Origin: Actibacterium mucosum KCTC 23349
Lineage (GTDB): Bacteria > Pseudomonadota > Alphaproteobacteria > Rhodobacterales > Rhodobacteraceae
Length of the DNA stretch: 64,000 bases
NCBI RefSeq assembly: GCF_000647975.1
Contig: NZ_JFKE01000010.1
Location: 1-64,000, forward strand
Direction of reading: 5' to 3'
Part shown: one piece after another, positions 43,305-52,871 of the stretch
How positions within the stretch are numbered: the stretch's first letter is position 1
How the letters are laid out: each line of letters starts with the position of its first letter
Program-made: the position numbers and the translations under genes
Notes under the pieces: model-generated
Told to the model about the DNA's origin: nothing
The model's input: only the letters and a program-made list of their open reading frames with translations
The model's database searches: none

Positions 43305-44145
43305 TATAAAGCCCGGCGGCCATGGTTACGCAGATGCCGGCCAAGGCCAGACCGTTAGGGAACTCGCTGAACACGATCAGCCCGACCACCGTGGTAATGG
43401 GAATCTCGATGTATTGCATCGGGGCCAACGTAGCCGAAGGTGCAAATCGCAACGACCACGTCATGAACAAATGGGCGAGTGTCCCGATTGCCCCAAGCAA
43501 AAGCAACAAGTCAAAGCGCAGATCGGGCAACGCGTATGCGACCTCTGGCGGAAGAAGCAGCAGCGGTAACAAAAGGACCGTGGCGAATCCTCCGCTGATC
43601 GTCTGCATGACGATGGCGTGCATATCCTTGGCCATTTGTCGCGTGACCAGCATGAAGAGCGAAAAGAACACGGCCACGGCCAAGGGCAACAAAGCCACGG
43701 CGCCAAGCTTTGCAAAGCTGGGTTGGATGACCATCAACGTGCCCAAGAATCCTACAGCGCACGCAGCAAACCGATGAACTCCGACGGTTTCGTGCAACAC
43801 GAAGTGGCCCAGAAGCAGCATGATAAATGGCATGACAAAGGCGATCGCGATGGCATCGGCCAAAGGCATCTGACGCAGTGCCAGAAACATGCATCCCAGC
43901 CCGCCAATATGCAGCAATGCGCGCAGTGCCAGCAATCCCAAGTGCCGCCGTGACAGTCGCAGCGTGTACCCATTTAGCCAGACCAATGGCAGCAGGAACA
44001 GCACCTGCGCGCCGAACCGGACCACCAGCAGTATGGCGACCGGAACCGTTACGCTCAGCCATTTGGCAAGCGCGTCGCCCAAGGGGGCAAGCATACAAAA
44101 TGCCAACATAAAGAGGATGCCGATGAACGGCCGATCTGCCTGCAT
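43240..44145 (-). CDS. DMT superfamily (EamA) transporter
   Basis: A 301-residue inner-membrane transporter with about ten hydrophobic helices in two EamA repeats; the first begins FIGILFMLAFCMLAPLGDAL and the second is around VGFLGTLMVIQPS. Members export amino acids or other metabolites. ATG 44145 is preferred over a TTG at 44181. The last 21 codons, including a basic-acidic tail, lie opposite the TPK gene. Followed upstream by an Lrp gene on the same strand, 39 bases away. Confidence 0.88.
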   Translation of the reverse strand: MQADRPFIGILFMLAFCMLAPLGDALAKWLSVTVPVAILLVVRFGAQVLFLLPLVWLNGYTLRLSRRHLGLLALRALLHIGGLGCMFLALRQMPLADAIAIAFVMPFIMLLLGHFVLHETVGVHRFAACAVGFLGTLMVIQPSFAKLGAVALLPLAVAVFFSLFMLVTRQMAKDMHAIVMQTISGGFATVLLLPLLLLPPEVAYALPDLRFDLLLLLGAIGTLAHLFMTWSLRFAPSATLAPMQYIEIPITTVVGLIVFSEFPNGLALAGICVTMAAGLYIILRERRASRSAPPEPDHVAE

Positions 44146-44184
44146 GGCCCAAGGCTTATCGACAAAGCCCGGGCCCGGCAATCG

Positions 44185-44637
44185 TCAGGCGCGTTCGTCC
44201 TTTGGCGATTCCATTACGATGAACGAGGTCAGCGATGCCACTTGCGGCAATGTACCCAGCATATCTGTGTGAAACTTCTTGTACGCGGTCAGGTCCGCCA
44301 CTTCGATACGCAGCAGGTATTCGATGGTGCCGGTTACGTTGTGGCACTCTCGCACTTCGGGCGTGTGGGCAACGGCCCGCTCGAAGGCGCGCTGCGATTC
44401 CTTCGAGTGGTTGTTCAGCCCAACCGTGATATAGGCCTTAAAGCCAACCCCCATGGCTGCAGGGTCCAACACGGCGCGATACCCGGTGATCACCCCGCTC
44501 CGTTCTAACTCCTGCACGCGTCGCAAGCACGCGCTTGGCGAAAGGCCGACGCGATCGGCCAGCTCCAAATTGCTGATCCGTCCGTCATGGGTGAGTTCAC
44601 GCAATATTCGGCGGTTAATGTCGTCAATCTTGACCAT
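44185..44637 (-). CDS. Lrp/AsnC family transcriptional regulator
   Basis: A 150-residue Lrp-type regulator. The HTH reads KIDDINRRILRELTHDGRIS and VGLSPSACLRRVQELE; the C-terminal RAM domain has VRECHNVTGTIEYLLRIEV and DMLGTLPQVASLTSFIVM, which bind amino acids. It diverges from a LysE-type exporter over 72 bases, the classical arrangement in which the regulator senses the amino acid and activates its export. Start fixed at ATG 44637 by family alignment. Confidence 0.93.
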   Translation of the reverse strand: MVKIDDINRRILRELTHDGRISNLELADRVGLSPSACLRRVQELERSGVITGYRAVLDPAAMGVGFKAYITVGLNNHSKESQRAFERAVAHTPEVRECHNVTGTIEYLLRIEVADLTAYKKFHTDMLGTLPQVASLTSFIVMESPKDERA

Positions 44638-44709
44638 TAATTGCAAGATTAGGCCCAGAAGCCACCTGTTTGCAATCCTATGGCGCGCGGAATCGATAAT
44701 CTGCGCCGT

Positions 44710-45300
44710 ATGAGCCACGAGAATTTGATTGCCCTTATGGGTTTTGCCTTTGTCACCTCGATCACGCCGGGGCCCAATAACCTGATGCTGATGGCCTCGG
44801 GGGCGAATTTCGGGTTTCGCCGCAGCATACCGCATATGCTGGGCATCGGTATCGGATTCACGGTGATGGTTCTGCTGGTAGGCGTGGGGCTGGCAGGGGT
44901 GTTCGACACCTATCCGATTGCCAAAACCGGCCTACAGGTGGTGTCGGTGATTTATATGCTGTGGCTGGCTTGGAAGATCGCCAATGCCGCCCCGCCCGAG
45001 GCCCGCACGGCTGAGGGCACGCCGATCACCTTTGTTCAGGCGGCGCTGTTTCAATGGGTGAACCCCAAGGCCTGGGCAATGGCGCTGACGGCGGTGACGG
45101 TTTATGCCTCCGGTGGGATTTGGGGCGTGGTGGCTGTGGCCGTGGTATTTGGGCTGGTCAACTTCCCCTGTGTCAGCAGCTGGACCGTGCTGGGTCAGCA
45201 GATCCGCCGGTTTCTGACCAATCGCAGTCGATTGCGCGCCTTCAATATCACAATGGCGGTGCTTCTTGTCGCGTCGCTGTACCCTGTTTTGCAGCTTTAG
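44710..45300 (+). CDS. LysE/RhtB family amino acid exporter
   Basis: A 196-residue membrane exporter with about six helices. The N-terminal FVTSITPGPNNLMLMASG block is the family hallmark, as is the GFRRSIPHMLGIGIGF repeat. Substrates are amino acids such as lysine, threonine or homoserine. Regulated most likely by the divergent Lrp gene. ATG 44710 gives a normal family length. Confidence 0.93.
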   Translation: MSHENLIALMGFAFVTSITPGPNNLMLMASGANFGFRRSIPHMLGIGIGFTVMVLLVGVGLAGVFDTYPIAKTGLQVVSVIYMLWLAWKIANAAPPEARTAEGTPITFVQAALFQWVNPKAWAMALTAVTVYASGGIWGVVAVAVVFGLVNFPCVSSWTVLGQQIRRFLTNRSRLRAFNITMAVLLVASLYPVLQL

Positions 45301-45389
45301 TCCCTGCCAGGACGCCAATTCGCGATTTCCGGCTCGCAGGGGGCGGCGACCTGCCTTATAAGGTGCGCGACGGCATCAAGGAGGTCCGA

Positions 45390-46172
45390 ATGAGCGGCGA
45401 GCTTTCCCCGATTGACAAGGCCAAGTTCGTGGCCGCCAAACGCGCGGTTGATTTTGTCGAGGATGGCATGCGCGTGGGGCTTGGCACTGGGTCAACCGCG
45501 GCGTGGATGGTGCGCTGTCTGGGCGAACTGGTGCGCGAAGAAGGGTTGCAGATCAAAGGTGTGCCCACGTCGAACCGCACCGCGGAACTGGCCGCTGATG
45601 TCGGGATCGAGGTGATTTCTCTGGACGAGGCCAAGTGGCTGGACCTGACCATCGATGGCGCGGACGAGTTCGATAGCGACCTGAACCTGATCAAGGGTGG
45701 CGGCGGCGCGTTGTTGCAGGAGAAAATTGTCGCAACCGCGTCCGATCAGATGATCGTGATCGCCGACAGCGCCAAGGAAGTGGCGCAGTTGGGTGCCTTT
45801 CCACTGCCGGTTGAGGTGATCCCGTTCGGTTGGCAAACCTCGAAGGCGCTGCTGGAAGAAACCCTTATAAATCTTGATGTTCTGGGCTCGGACAGCACTT
45901 TGCGTATGAACGGGGACGCGCCCTTTGTCACAGATGAGGGCAACTATATCATCGACCTGCATCTTACCCGCATCGGCAATGCGCGCCAGACTGCGCTGGT
46001 CCTGAACCAGATCCCGGGCGTGGTTGAAAACGGGCTGTTCATTGATATCTGCGACATCGTCGTGGTTGGCCACGGCGATGGGCGGGTCGAGGTGCGGGAC
46101 ATCAACGCAGGCACGCTGGAAGAAGACAAGATTGACTTTCTCGAGAGCGAAAACTTGTTCTCGGACTTTTGA
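45390..46172 (+). CDS. rpiA: ribose-5-phosphate isomerase A
   Basis: A 260-residue RpiA that interconverts ribose-5-phosphate and ribulose-5-phosphate in the pentose phosphate pathway. GLGTGSTA (30-37) binds phosphate, and DGADE (89-93) with KGGGGALLQEK (102-112) form the active site. A near-perfect AAGGAGGT site precedes ATG 45390. Followed after 14 bases by glutathione reductase, so NADPH-related functions are grouped. Confidence 0.97.
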   Translation: MSGELSPIDKAKFVAAKRAVDFVEDGMRVGLGTGSTAAWMVRCLGELVREEGLQIKGVPTSNRTAELAADVGIEVISLDEAKWLDLTIDGADEFDSDLNLIKGGGGALLQEKIVATASDQMIVIADSAKEVAQLGAFPLPVEVIPFGWQTSKALLEETLINLDVLGSDSTLRMNGDAPFVTDEGNYIIDLHLTRIGNARQTALVLNQIPGVVENGLFIDICDIVVVGHGDGRVEVRDINAGTLEEDKIDFLESENLFSDF

Positions 46173-46186
46173 AAAGGCGTGCGGCG

Positions 46187-47545
46187 ATGAGCTTTGACTA
46201 TGACCTGTTTGTAATCGGCGGTGGTTCCGGCGGGGTGCGCGCGGCGCGTCTGGCCTCGGGCGAGACCGGGGCCAAGGTGGGCCTGGCCGAGGAATACCGC
46301 ATGGGCGGCACCTGCGTGATCCGGGGTTGTGTGCCCAAAAAACTGATGGTGTTTGCCTCCAGCTATTCGGGCATGATGGAAGACGCGGCTTCTTATGGCT
46401 GGGACGTAACGGCGGGTGACTTCAGCTGGTCCAAGTTCCGCCCGCAGCTGGATACAGAGCTGAACCGGCTGGAAAACGCCTATCGCAACACGCTGCGCAA
46501 TGCCGGTGTCGAGGCGTTTGACGCCCGCGCCACGCTGAAAGACGCGCATACCGTATCGCTGAGCACCGGCGAGGAGTTCACGGCAAAACACATCCTGATC
46601 GCCACCGGCGGCCGCCCCTTCACCCCGGACGTGCCGGGGGCCGAGCTGGCCATCACCTCGAACGAGGTGTTCCTGCTGGACGAACTGCCCAAGTCGATCC
46701 TGATCGTGGGCGGTGGCTTCATTGCCTGCGAGTTTGCCTGCATCATGAATGGCCTTGGCGTGCAGGCCACGCAGTTTTATCGCGGCCCGCAGGTTCTGCG
46801 TGGCTTCGATGACGAGGCGCGCAGCCATGTCGCCGCCCAGATGGTGGAAAACGGAGTGGACCTGCGGGTAAACACCGATGTGGCCAGCCTTGAAAAGGTA
46901 GACGGCGGCATCAAGGTCACCGCCAATGACGGCAGCGAAATGGTTGTCGACCAGGTTATGTACGCCACGGGTCGCGTGCCTAACACCGGCAACATGGGCC
47001 TGGAAGAGGCCGGCGTCGAAGTTGGCCGCAAGGGCGAGATCGTGGTGGACGACTTCTCGCAAACCAAGGTGCCGTCGATCTTTGCGGTGGGGGATGTGAC
47101 CGATCGCATCAACCTTACGCCCGTGGCCATCCGCGAAGGTGCCGCGTTTGTCGAGACCGTGTTCAAAGGCAACCCGACCAAGCCCGACCACGAACTTGTC
47201 CCCAGCGCCGTCTTTACCCAGCCCGAGCTGGGCACTGTCGGCCTTACCGAGGAAGAAGCCGCCGCCCAAGGCCCCATCGACGTCTATGTCGCCACCTTCC
47301 GCGGCATGCAGACGCTTTTTGCCGGCCGGCAGGACAAGGTACTGATGAAATTGGTCGTTGATCAGGCCAGCCAGAAGGTGCTTGGCTGCCATATCGTGGC
47401 CGATCACGCCGGTGAGATGATACAATTGGCCGGTATCGCGGTGAAAATGGGCGCAACCAAGGCTGATTTCGACCGAACGGTTGCAGTTCACCCCACAATG
47501 GCGGAAGAGTTGGTGACAATGAAGGCGCCGACGCGCTCAACTTGA
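46187..47545 (+). CDS. gor: glutathione-disulfide reductase
   Basis: A 452-residue flavoprotein that keeps glutathione reduced with NADPH. FAD motif VIGGGSGGVRAARLA (9-23), redox-active GTCVIRGCVPKK with Cys43 and Cys48, NADPH-binding VGGGFIACEFACIM, and the C-terminal interface motif HPTMAEELVTM carry the family pattern. ATG 46187 is preferred over an in-frame TTG. In one operon with rpiA. Confidence 0.95.
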   Translation: MSFDYDLFVIGGGSGGVRAARLASGETGAKVGLAEEYRMGGTCVIRGCVPKKLMVFASSYSGMMEDAASYGWDVTAGDFSWSKFRPQLDTELNRLENAYRNTLRNAGVEAFDARATLKDAHTVSLSTGEEFTAKHILIATGGRPFTPDVPGAELAITSNEVFLLDELPKSILIVGGGFIACEFACIMNGLGVQATQFYRGPQVLRGFDDEARSHVAAQMVENGVDLRVNTDVASLEKVDGGIKVTANDGSEMVVDQVMYATGRVPNTGNMGLEEAGVEVGRKGEIVVDDFSQTKVPSIFAVGDVTDRINLTPVAIREGAAFVETVFKGNPTKPDHELVPSAVFTQPELGTVGLTEEEAAAQGPIDVYVATFRGMQTLFAGRQDKVLMKLVVDQASQKVLGCHIVADHAGEMIQLAGIAVKMGATKADFDRTVAVHPTMAEELVTMKAPTRST

Positions 47546-47552
47546 TTTTCGG

Positions 47553-47583
47553 GCCTCACCCTCCAGTTATGATGGGGTGAGGC
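47553..47583. other. hairpin between gor and hflK
   Basis: GCCTCACCC (47553-47561) pairs with GGGTGAGGC (47575-47583) around a 13-base loop. No T-run follows. It may end or process the rpiA-gor transcript. Confidence 0.4.
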
Positions 47584-47613
47584 ATTCAAACAACAAAAGA
47601 GGTTAGACCCTGC

Positions 47614-48753
47614 ATGTCTGGTAACAACGGCGGCCCTTGGGGCGGAGGAGGCGGCGGAAACCGCGGTGGCGGAGATGACCGCGACCGGCGTCCGCAGCGC
47701 CCCCAGAACGGCGGTGACCAACCCCCGATCCCTGAGATTGACGAGCTGATGAAGCGCGGTCAGGAACAGCTGCGTGTCCTTATGGGCGGTCGTGGCGGCA
47801 ACAATGGCGGTGGGCGGTCCGGCGGTCCTTCGGGGCCCAGCGTTGGACGCGGTGGCATCGCTTTGGTGATTGCTGTTCTGGCCGTGGTTTGGCTGGTATT
47901 GTCTTTCTATCGCGTGGACACGTCTGAACAATCGGTCGAGCTTTTGTTCGGCGATTACGTTCAAACCGGAAACGAGGGTCTGAACTTTGCGCCCTGGCCG
48001 GTTGTCACGGTTGAAAAACGTGCAGTGACCCGTGAAAGCACACTGGATATTGGCACCGGCACCAGCAGCACGTCGGATGCTGGCCTGATGCTGACGGGCG
48101 ATGAGAATATCGTGGACATCGATTTCCAGGTGGTGTGGAACATCAACAATCTGGAATGGTTCCTGTTCAATCTCGCTGATCCCGAAAACACCATCCGCGC
48201 CGTATCGGAATCGGCCATGCGTGAGATCATCGGTCGTTCCAACCTGGCGCCGATCCTGAACCGTGATCGCGGGGCCATTGCGGCCGAGCTGCAGGAACTG
48301 ATCCAGGCAACGCTGGATAGTTACGAGGCCGGGGTGAACATCGTGCGGGTCAACTTCGAAAAGGCCGACCCGCCGCGCGAAGTGATCGATGCCTTCCGCG
48401 AGGTGCAGGCCGCCGAACAAACCCGCGACACGCTGGAAAAGCAGGCCGACGCCTATGCCAACCAGGTCGTTGCCGAGGCACGCGGTGCCGCCGCACAGAT
48501 GCTGGAACAAGCCGAGGGTTACCGCGCGCAGGTCGTGAACGAAGCCGAAGGTGAAGCCAGCCGATTTGTGGCCGTCTACGAAGAATACGCCAAGGCGCAA
48601 GAGGTCACGCGGAAACGTCTGTACCTTGAAACGCTGGAACGTGTGCTGAGCGATGTGGACAAGATCATCATCGACGAGCAAGCCGAAGGCGGGCAGGGGG
48701 TTGTACCTTACCTGCCTCTGAATGAACTCAATCGCTCGCGGGGGTCAAACTGA
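47614..48753 (+). CDS. hflK: FtsH protease modulator HflK
   Basis: A 379-residue SPFH/prohibitin-domain inner-membrane protein. A Gly-rich cytoplasmic N-terminus (1-80) precedes one membrane helix (81-98), then the periplasmic SPFH domain, and a coiled-coil region rich in Ala/Glu (from about 265). With HflC it forms a cage around FtsH and restrains its proteolysis. Its TGA shares a base with the ATG of hflC. Confidence 0.96.
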   Translation: MSGNNGGPWGGGGGGNRGGGDDRDRRPQRPQNGGDQPPIPEIDELMKRGQEQLRVLMGGRGGNNGGGRSGGPSGPSVGRGGIALVIAVLAVVWLVLSFYRVDTSEQSVELLFGDYVQTGNEGLNFAPWPVVTVEKRAVTRESTLDIGTGTSSTSDAGLMLTGDENIVDIDFQVVWNINNLEWFLFNLADPENTIRAVSESAMREIIGRSNLAPILNRDRGAIAAELQELIQATLDSYEAGVNIVRVNFEKADPPREVIDAFREVQAAEQTRDTLEKQADAYANQVVAEARGAAAQMLEQAEGYRAQVVNEAEGEASRFVAVYEEYAKAQEVTRKRLYLETLERVLSDVDKIIIDEQAEGGQGVVPYLPLNELNRSRGSN

Positions 48754-49625
48754 TGTCACGTTTGAACATTCTCTTTGGTGTCGTTGTCGTCGCCGTCGCG
48801 CTTCTGTTCTCGTCGGTTTACATCGTGGATGAACGCCAAAAGGCGCTGCGACTGTGGTTCGGTGAGGTTTCGGCCGTAATTGAAGAACCGGGCCTGAACT
48901 TCAAAATCCCCTTCCTACACGAGATTGTCTTCTACGATGATCGCATTCTGCCACTGGACAGCGCGCCCCAGGAAATCACGCCCAGCGATGACCGCCGTCT
49001 TGTTGTCGACGCGTTCGCCCGTTGGCGCATTCAGGATCCGGTCACCTTCCGCCGCGCGGTTGGTACCGGGGGCGAGGCCGCCGGTGCACGCCGGTTGGAG
49101 CGTATTCTGAACGCCGGTGTGCGCGAGGTGCTGGGCCGCGTGGATTCCGGTGCGATCCTGTCGTCGGACCGTGTCAGCCTGATGAACCAGATTCGCGACC
49201 GTTCGCGCGCCGAAGCGGCAAGCCTGGGGATCGAGGTGGTCGACGTACGGATCAAGCGCGCCGATCTGCCGACACAAAACCTGAACGCCACGTTCGAGCG
49301 TATGCGGGCTGAACGCCAGCGTGAAGCCGCGGACGAGATTGCTCGCGGTAACGAGGCTGCACAACGGGTGCGGGCACAGGCTGACCGAACGGCAGTAGAG
49401 ACCACGTCAGAGGCGCAGAAGGATGCAGACATCATCCGCGGTGAGGCCGACGCCCGCCGGAACGCGATCTTTGCCGAGGCCTTTGGCCGTGATCCCGAGT
49501 TCTTTGCCTTCTACCGGTCGCTGTCGGCCTACGAGAAGGCGCTGAACGGCGCGAACTCTACTCTGGTGATTACGCCCGACAGCGAGTTTTTCGACTATCT
49601 CAAGTCGGACCGTCTGGGCGAATGA
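48753..49625 (+). CDS. hflC: FtsH protease modulator HflC
   Basis: A 290-residue SPFH protein with an N-terminal membrane helix (about 4-22), partner of HflK in the FtsH holoenzyme. Blocks VDERQKALRLWFGEV, DARKFDIPTQ-type patterns and RGEADARRNAIFAEAFG mark the family. It overlaps both hflK and the DUF2065 gene by 1 and 4 bases. Confidence 0.96.
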   Translation: MSRLNILFGVVVVAVALLFSSVYIVDERQKALRLWFGEVSAVIEEPGLNFKIPFLHEIVFYDDRILPLDSAPQEITPSDDRRLVVDAFARWRIQDPVTFRRAVGTGGEAAGARRLERILNAGVREVLGRVDSGAILSSDRVSLMNQIRDRSRAEAASLGIEVVDVRIKRADLPTQNLNATFERMRAERQREAADEIARGNEAAQRVRAQADRTAVETTSEAQKDADIIRGEADARRNAIFAEAFGRDPEFFAFYRSLSAYEKALNGANSTLVITPDSEFFDYLKSDRLGE

Positions 49626-49816
49626 GCTGGATCCTGCTGGCCATAGGGCTGGTGTTGGTTGTCGAGGGGCTGGTGTTCGCACTGGCCCCTCTGCGCATCG
49701 AGGATATCCTCGAGGCGATGCGCCGCGTGTCGCCCGAGACACGCCGCTTTCTGGGTTTGGGGGCGATAGCGTTGGGCGTATTGCTTGTCTGGGTGGCGCG
49801 CAGTTTGGGCGCTTAG
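49622..49816 (+). CDS. DUF2065 small membrane protein
   Basis: A 64-residue protein with two hydrophobic helices (about 3-22 and 43-60) around RIEDILEAMRRVSPETRRF. It is the DUF2065 family, which follows hflC in many proteobacteria and has no assigned function. Translationally coupled to hflC by ATGA. Confidence 0.9.
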   Translation: MSWILLAIGLVLVVEGLVFALAPLRIEDILEAMRRVSPETRRFLGLGAIALGVLLVWVARSLGA

Positions 49817-49968
49817 GCGGAAATCGGCCATTCAATTCATAAAATCACGTCTAAGTGAGTGTGCGTTAATTGCTTTGATATGTGCATTTCTGCAACTATC
49901 TGAAGAGTATGAGGCAGAAAGCCGGCGCCCCATGACCGGCCCATATTCTAAACCCCAAGGAGGTTTGA

Positions 49969-51432
49969 GTGACCGTTTTGGCCCTATCCCAAACGAATTC
50001 CACGCGTGATGTTGGTGCGCGCGCCGTGCTGGCGCTGTTCGCTGGCCTCGCTTTGCTGTTGTTGCAGGCCGTCGCTGCGCAAGCACGCATGCCCGAAAGC
50101 TTTGCCGATCTGGCTGAACAGGTCAGCCCCGCCGTGGTGAACATTACCACGTCCACAACAGTCGCCGCATCGACCGGCCCCGGGCCGCAACTGCCGGAAG
50201 GGTCACCTTTCGAGGACTTCTTTCGCGACTTTATGGATCCCGAAGGCCCCCAGCGGCAGCGCCGCGGTCAGGCACTGGGCTCGGGTTTTGTGATCTCCGA
50301 GGACGGGTTCATCGTCACCAATAACCACGTGATCGAAAAGGCTGACGAGATCGAGATCGAGTTCTTCTCGGGCAAGCTGTTACAGGCCACCGTGGTTGGT
50401 ACCGACCCCAACACCGACATCGCCTTGCTGAAGGTCGAAAGCGACGAACCTTTGCCGTTTGTACCCTTTGGGGACAGTGACCAGATGCGTGTTGGCGACT
50501 GGGTGATGGCCGTAGGCAACCCGCTGGGTCAGGGCTTCTCGGTCTCTGCCGGCATCGTATCGGCCCGTAACCGCGCGTTGTCTGGCAGTTTTGATGATTT
50601 CATTCAGACCGATGCAGCGATCAACCGCGGCAACTCGGGGGGGCCGTTGTTCAACACCGATGGTGAAGTAATCGGCGTGAACACCGCGATCCTCAGCCCC
50701 AATGGCGGCTCGATCGGTATCGGTTTCTCGATGGCCTCGAAAGTGGTCACCAATGTTGTGGCACAGTTGAAAGAGTTCGGCGAAACCCGTCGCGGTTGGC
50801 TGGGCGTGCGCATTCAGGACGTTTCGCCGGATGTCGCCGAGGCAATTGGCCTGGAAAACGCTGCAGGCGCGTTGGTTACTGATGTGCCGGATGGTCCGGC
50901 CAAAGACGCCGGCATGGAGTCCGGTGACGTGATCGTAACCTTCGACGGTGTCGAAGTCGAAGATACCCGCGGTCTGGTCAAAGTTGTCGGAAACTCGCCG
51001 GTGGGCAAAACGGTGCGCGTTGTGGTGTTCCGCGACGGCAAAACCCAGACGTTGAAAGTGACGCTGGGCCGCCGTGAGACTGCCGAAACCGCCGTTCCCG
51101 CCGCGGCCGAACCGCCCGCGACCGAGCCCGAAGAGCAAGAGATCTTGGGCATGACCGTCACCACGCTGAACGACGAGTTGCGCGGGCAGCTGGAGATCGA
51201 CGCCGATACCGAAGGTCTGGTGATCACGTTGATCGAAGAGGGCAGCGAAGCCTACGAGAAAGGCCTGCGCGCGGGGGATGTGATCACCGAGGCCGGCCAG
51301 CAGAAAGTGACCGGCGTGGCCGATTTCCAGGCTCGTATCGATGAAGCGACCGAGGCGGGCCGCAAATCGCTGTTGCTGTTGATCCGTCGTCAGGGCGATC
51401 CGCGCTTTGTTGCGCTGGGTCTTGGTGACTGA
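49969..51432 (+). CDS. degP: Do/DegP-type periplasmic serine protease
   Basis: A 487-residue periplasmic protease/chaperone. The signal segment lies around residues 17-40. The trypsin-like domain has the triad His120 (TNNHVIE), Asp150 (NTDIALLKV) and Ser223 (RGNSGGPL). Two PDZ domains follow (about 273-365 and 390-487). The start is GTG 49969, six bases after a strong AAGGAGG site. Placement after hflKC-DUF2065 is typical for alphaproteobacteria and groups envelope quality-control functions. The 152-base gap before it is A/T-rich and probably holds its own promoter. Confidence 0.95.
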   Translation: MTVLALSQTNSTRDVGARAVLALFAGLALLLLQAVAAQARMPESFADLAEQVSPAVVNITTSTTVAASTGPGPQLPEGSPFEDFFRDFMDPEGPQRQRRGQALGSGFVISEDGFIVTNNHVIEKADEIEIEFFSGKLLQATVVGTDPNTDIALLKVESDEPLPFVPFGDSDQMRVGDWVMAVGNPLGQGFSVSAGIVSARNRALSGSFDDFIQTDAAINRGNSGGPLFNTDGEVIGVNTAILSPNGGSIGIGFSMASKVVTNVVAQLKEFGETRRGWLGVRIQDVSPDVAEAIGLENAAGALVTDVPDGPAKDAGMESGDVIVTFDGVEVEDTRGLVKVVGNSPVGKTVRVVVFRDGKTQTLKVTLGRRETAETAVPAAAEPPATEPEEQEILGMTVTTLNDELRGQLEIDADTEGLVITLIEEGSEAYEKGLRAGDVITEAGQQKVTGVADFQARIDEATEAGRKSLLLLIRRQGDPRFVALGLGD

Positions 51433-51452
51433 CCAGTTGATCCCGTCAGTGA

Positions 51453-51478
51453 AAAGGGCGCTTTATGGCGCCCTTTTT
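51453..51478. terminator. intrinsic terminator after degP
   Basis: AAAGGGCGC (51453-51461) pairs with GCGCCCTTT (51468-51476) around TTTATG, followed by TTTT to 51479. A-rich to the left, so it may work on both strands for the convergent degP and lipoprotein genes. Confidence 0.85.
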
Positions 51479-52005
51479 TATTCCGATCGAGGATACGCAA
51501 TCAGGCCCAGCCGCCGCGCCGCCGCGATCGACAGGATCGAACTGTCCAACCCTTGCGGGGCCTGAAAGGCACGAATGGCGCGGCGTGTGTCGGTGTCCAG
51601 TCGCCCGTGATCTGATCCTGCATACTGCCCGCGTGCGTTCAGGGCCCTTTGCAGACTGGCGATGAACTCGGGCGTCAGGACATTCAGACAGGGGGTCTCG
51701 AACAACAACTCTTGCCGCTCTTTGACGATCCGCTGCTGGGTTTCGGTCTTGTAGTAAGCAGGTGCCAGCACGGTGCCATCGGCCGAAACCTGCGCGGGTT
51801 GCAAAAGCACCTGCTGCGTGACCGTTTCCACCACGGCGGGGCTGCTGTCTGATCCCCAGCAGCTGCCCGGCGCGGCGCCGGGCGGCGCAGCGGCGGGGGT
51901 GTAGGGGGCAGTTGCATCGGCACGCGCAACAAGCCCGGGCACGGTACCCGGCTGACATCCGGCCAATATCAGGCCAGCGGAAATTGCGACAATCGCTTTA
52001 AACAT
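51478..52005 (-). CDS. peptidoglycan-binding domain lipoprotein
   Basis: A 175-residue lipoprotein. The signal has a lipobox LAGC with Cys17. A Pro/Ala-rich linker follows, then a helical C-terminal peptidoglycan-binding domain, LQRALNARGQYAGSDHG and DTRRAIRAFQAPQGL, typical of PG_binding_1. It probably anchors to the outer membrane and touches the wall. No catalytic domain is seen. Confidence 0.82.
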   Translation of the reverse strand: MFKAIVAISAGLILAGCQPGTVPGLVARADATAPYTPAAAPPGAAPGSCWGSDSSPAVVETVTQQVLLQPAQVSADGTVLAPAYYKTETQQRIVKERQELLFETPCLNVLTPEFIASLQRALNARGQYAGSDHGRLDTDTRRAIRAFQAPQGLDSSILSIAAARRLGLIAYPRSE

Positions 52006-52068
52006 ACTGCTCGTGGGGTTTGCCCCGGTTTGCGCCCTTATACCCGTTTCGCGCCTTCGGCGAAAGGT

Positions 52069-52434
52069 TTAGCCGGCGGTCGGTTCAAGCAGGCTGTCCA
52101 GCATGTACGAGATATCCTCGATCCGCTCGGCCACAACATGCACCACGCCCGCCTCGCGCTGAATGCGACCGGTGACGCGCAACAGGCGCCCGGCAATGAC
52201 GGCCCGACGAAACTTTTCATAGGTCTTGGCCCAGACCACCACGTTACAGACGCCGGTTTCGTCCTCCAGCGTGACAAAGATCACCCCCTTGGCGGTACCG
52301 GGCCGTTGGCGCACCAGCACCAGCCCCGCCACGCAAACCCTCGCACCCGCCGGCGGGTCAACCAGCCGGTTATGCGGGATGCAGGCCGGCGGCAGCGGCC
52401 AGGGATCCGGCGGGGGGGTGCTGGGCTCTGTCAT
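52069..52434 (-). CDS. stand-alone OB-fold domain from the C-terminus of error-prone DNA polymerase DnaE2
   Basis: A 121-residue ORF. From about residue 30 it shows [40 protein letters not shown] and [20 protein letters not shown], which I recognise as the nucleic-acid-binding OB domain near the C-terminus of DnaE2 (ImuC), a protein normally of about 1000-1100 residues. The polymerase part, imuA and imuB are absent here. The frame is intact. An alphaproteobacterial SOS box lies two bases before ATG 52434, and a -35/-10-like pair would put transcription start at the ATG, giving a leaderless message. It is either a decaying remnant or a small SOS-induced protein. Confidence 0.72.
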   Translation of the reverse strand: MTEPSTPPPDPWPLPPACIPHNRLVDPPAGARVCVAGLVLVRQRPGTAKGVIFVTLEDETGVCNVVVWAKTYEKFRRAVIAGRLLRVTGRIQREAGVVHVVAERIEDISYMLDSLLEPTAG

Positions 52435-52436
52435 GA

Positions 52437-52451
52437 GAACAAAAATAGAAC
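52437..52451 (-). promoter_or_regulatory. LexA (SOS) box, alphaproteobacterial type
   Basis: On minus, GTTC-TATTTTT-GTTC, an exact match to the GTTC-N7-GTTC LexA site of alphaproteobacteria. A TTGTTT hexamer 16 bases upstream of TATTTT could serve as -35 and -10, with the -10 inside the box, so LexA would block RNA polymerase directly. Confidence 0.8.
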
Positions 52452-52526
52452 AAACGGTGGGAAAAACAAGTGATCACCGGTGCGCTGGAAACCGTGTGGC
52501 TTTTGCCGTATTTGAGCAGGGAATGA

Positions 52527-52870
<344 letters not shown>

Positions 52871-52871
<1 letters not shown>

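Noticed and set aside
45944-47491. 515-codon minus-strand open frame over rpiA and gor
   Set aside because: Antisense to two core enzymes with complete motifs; no recognisable protein features.
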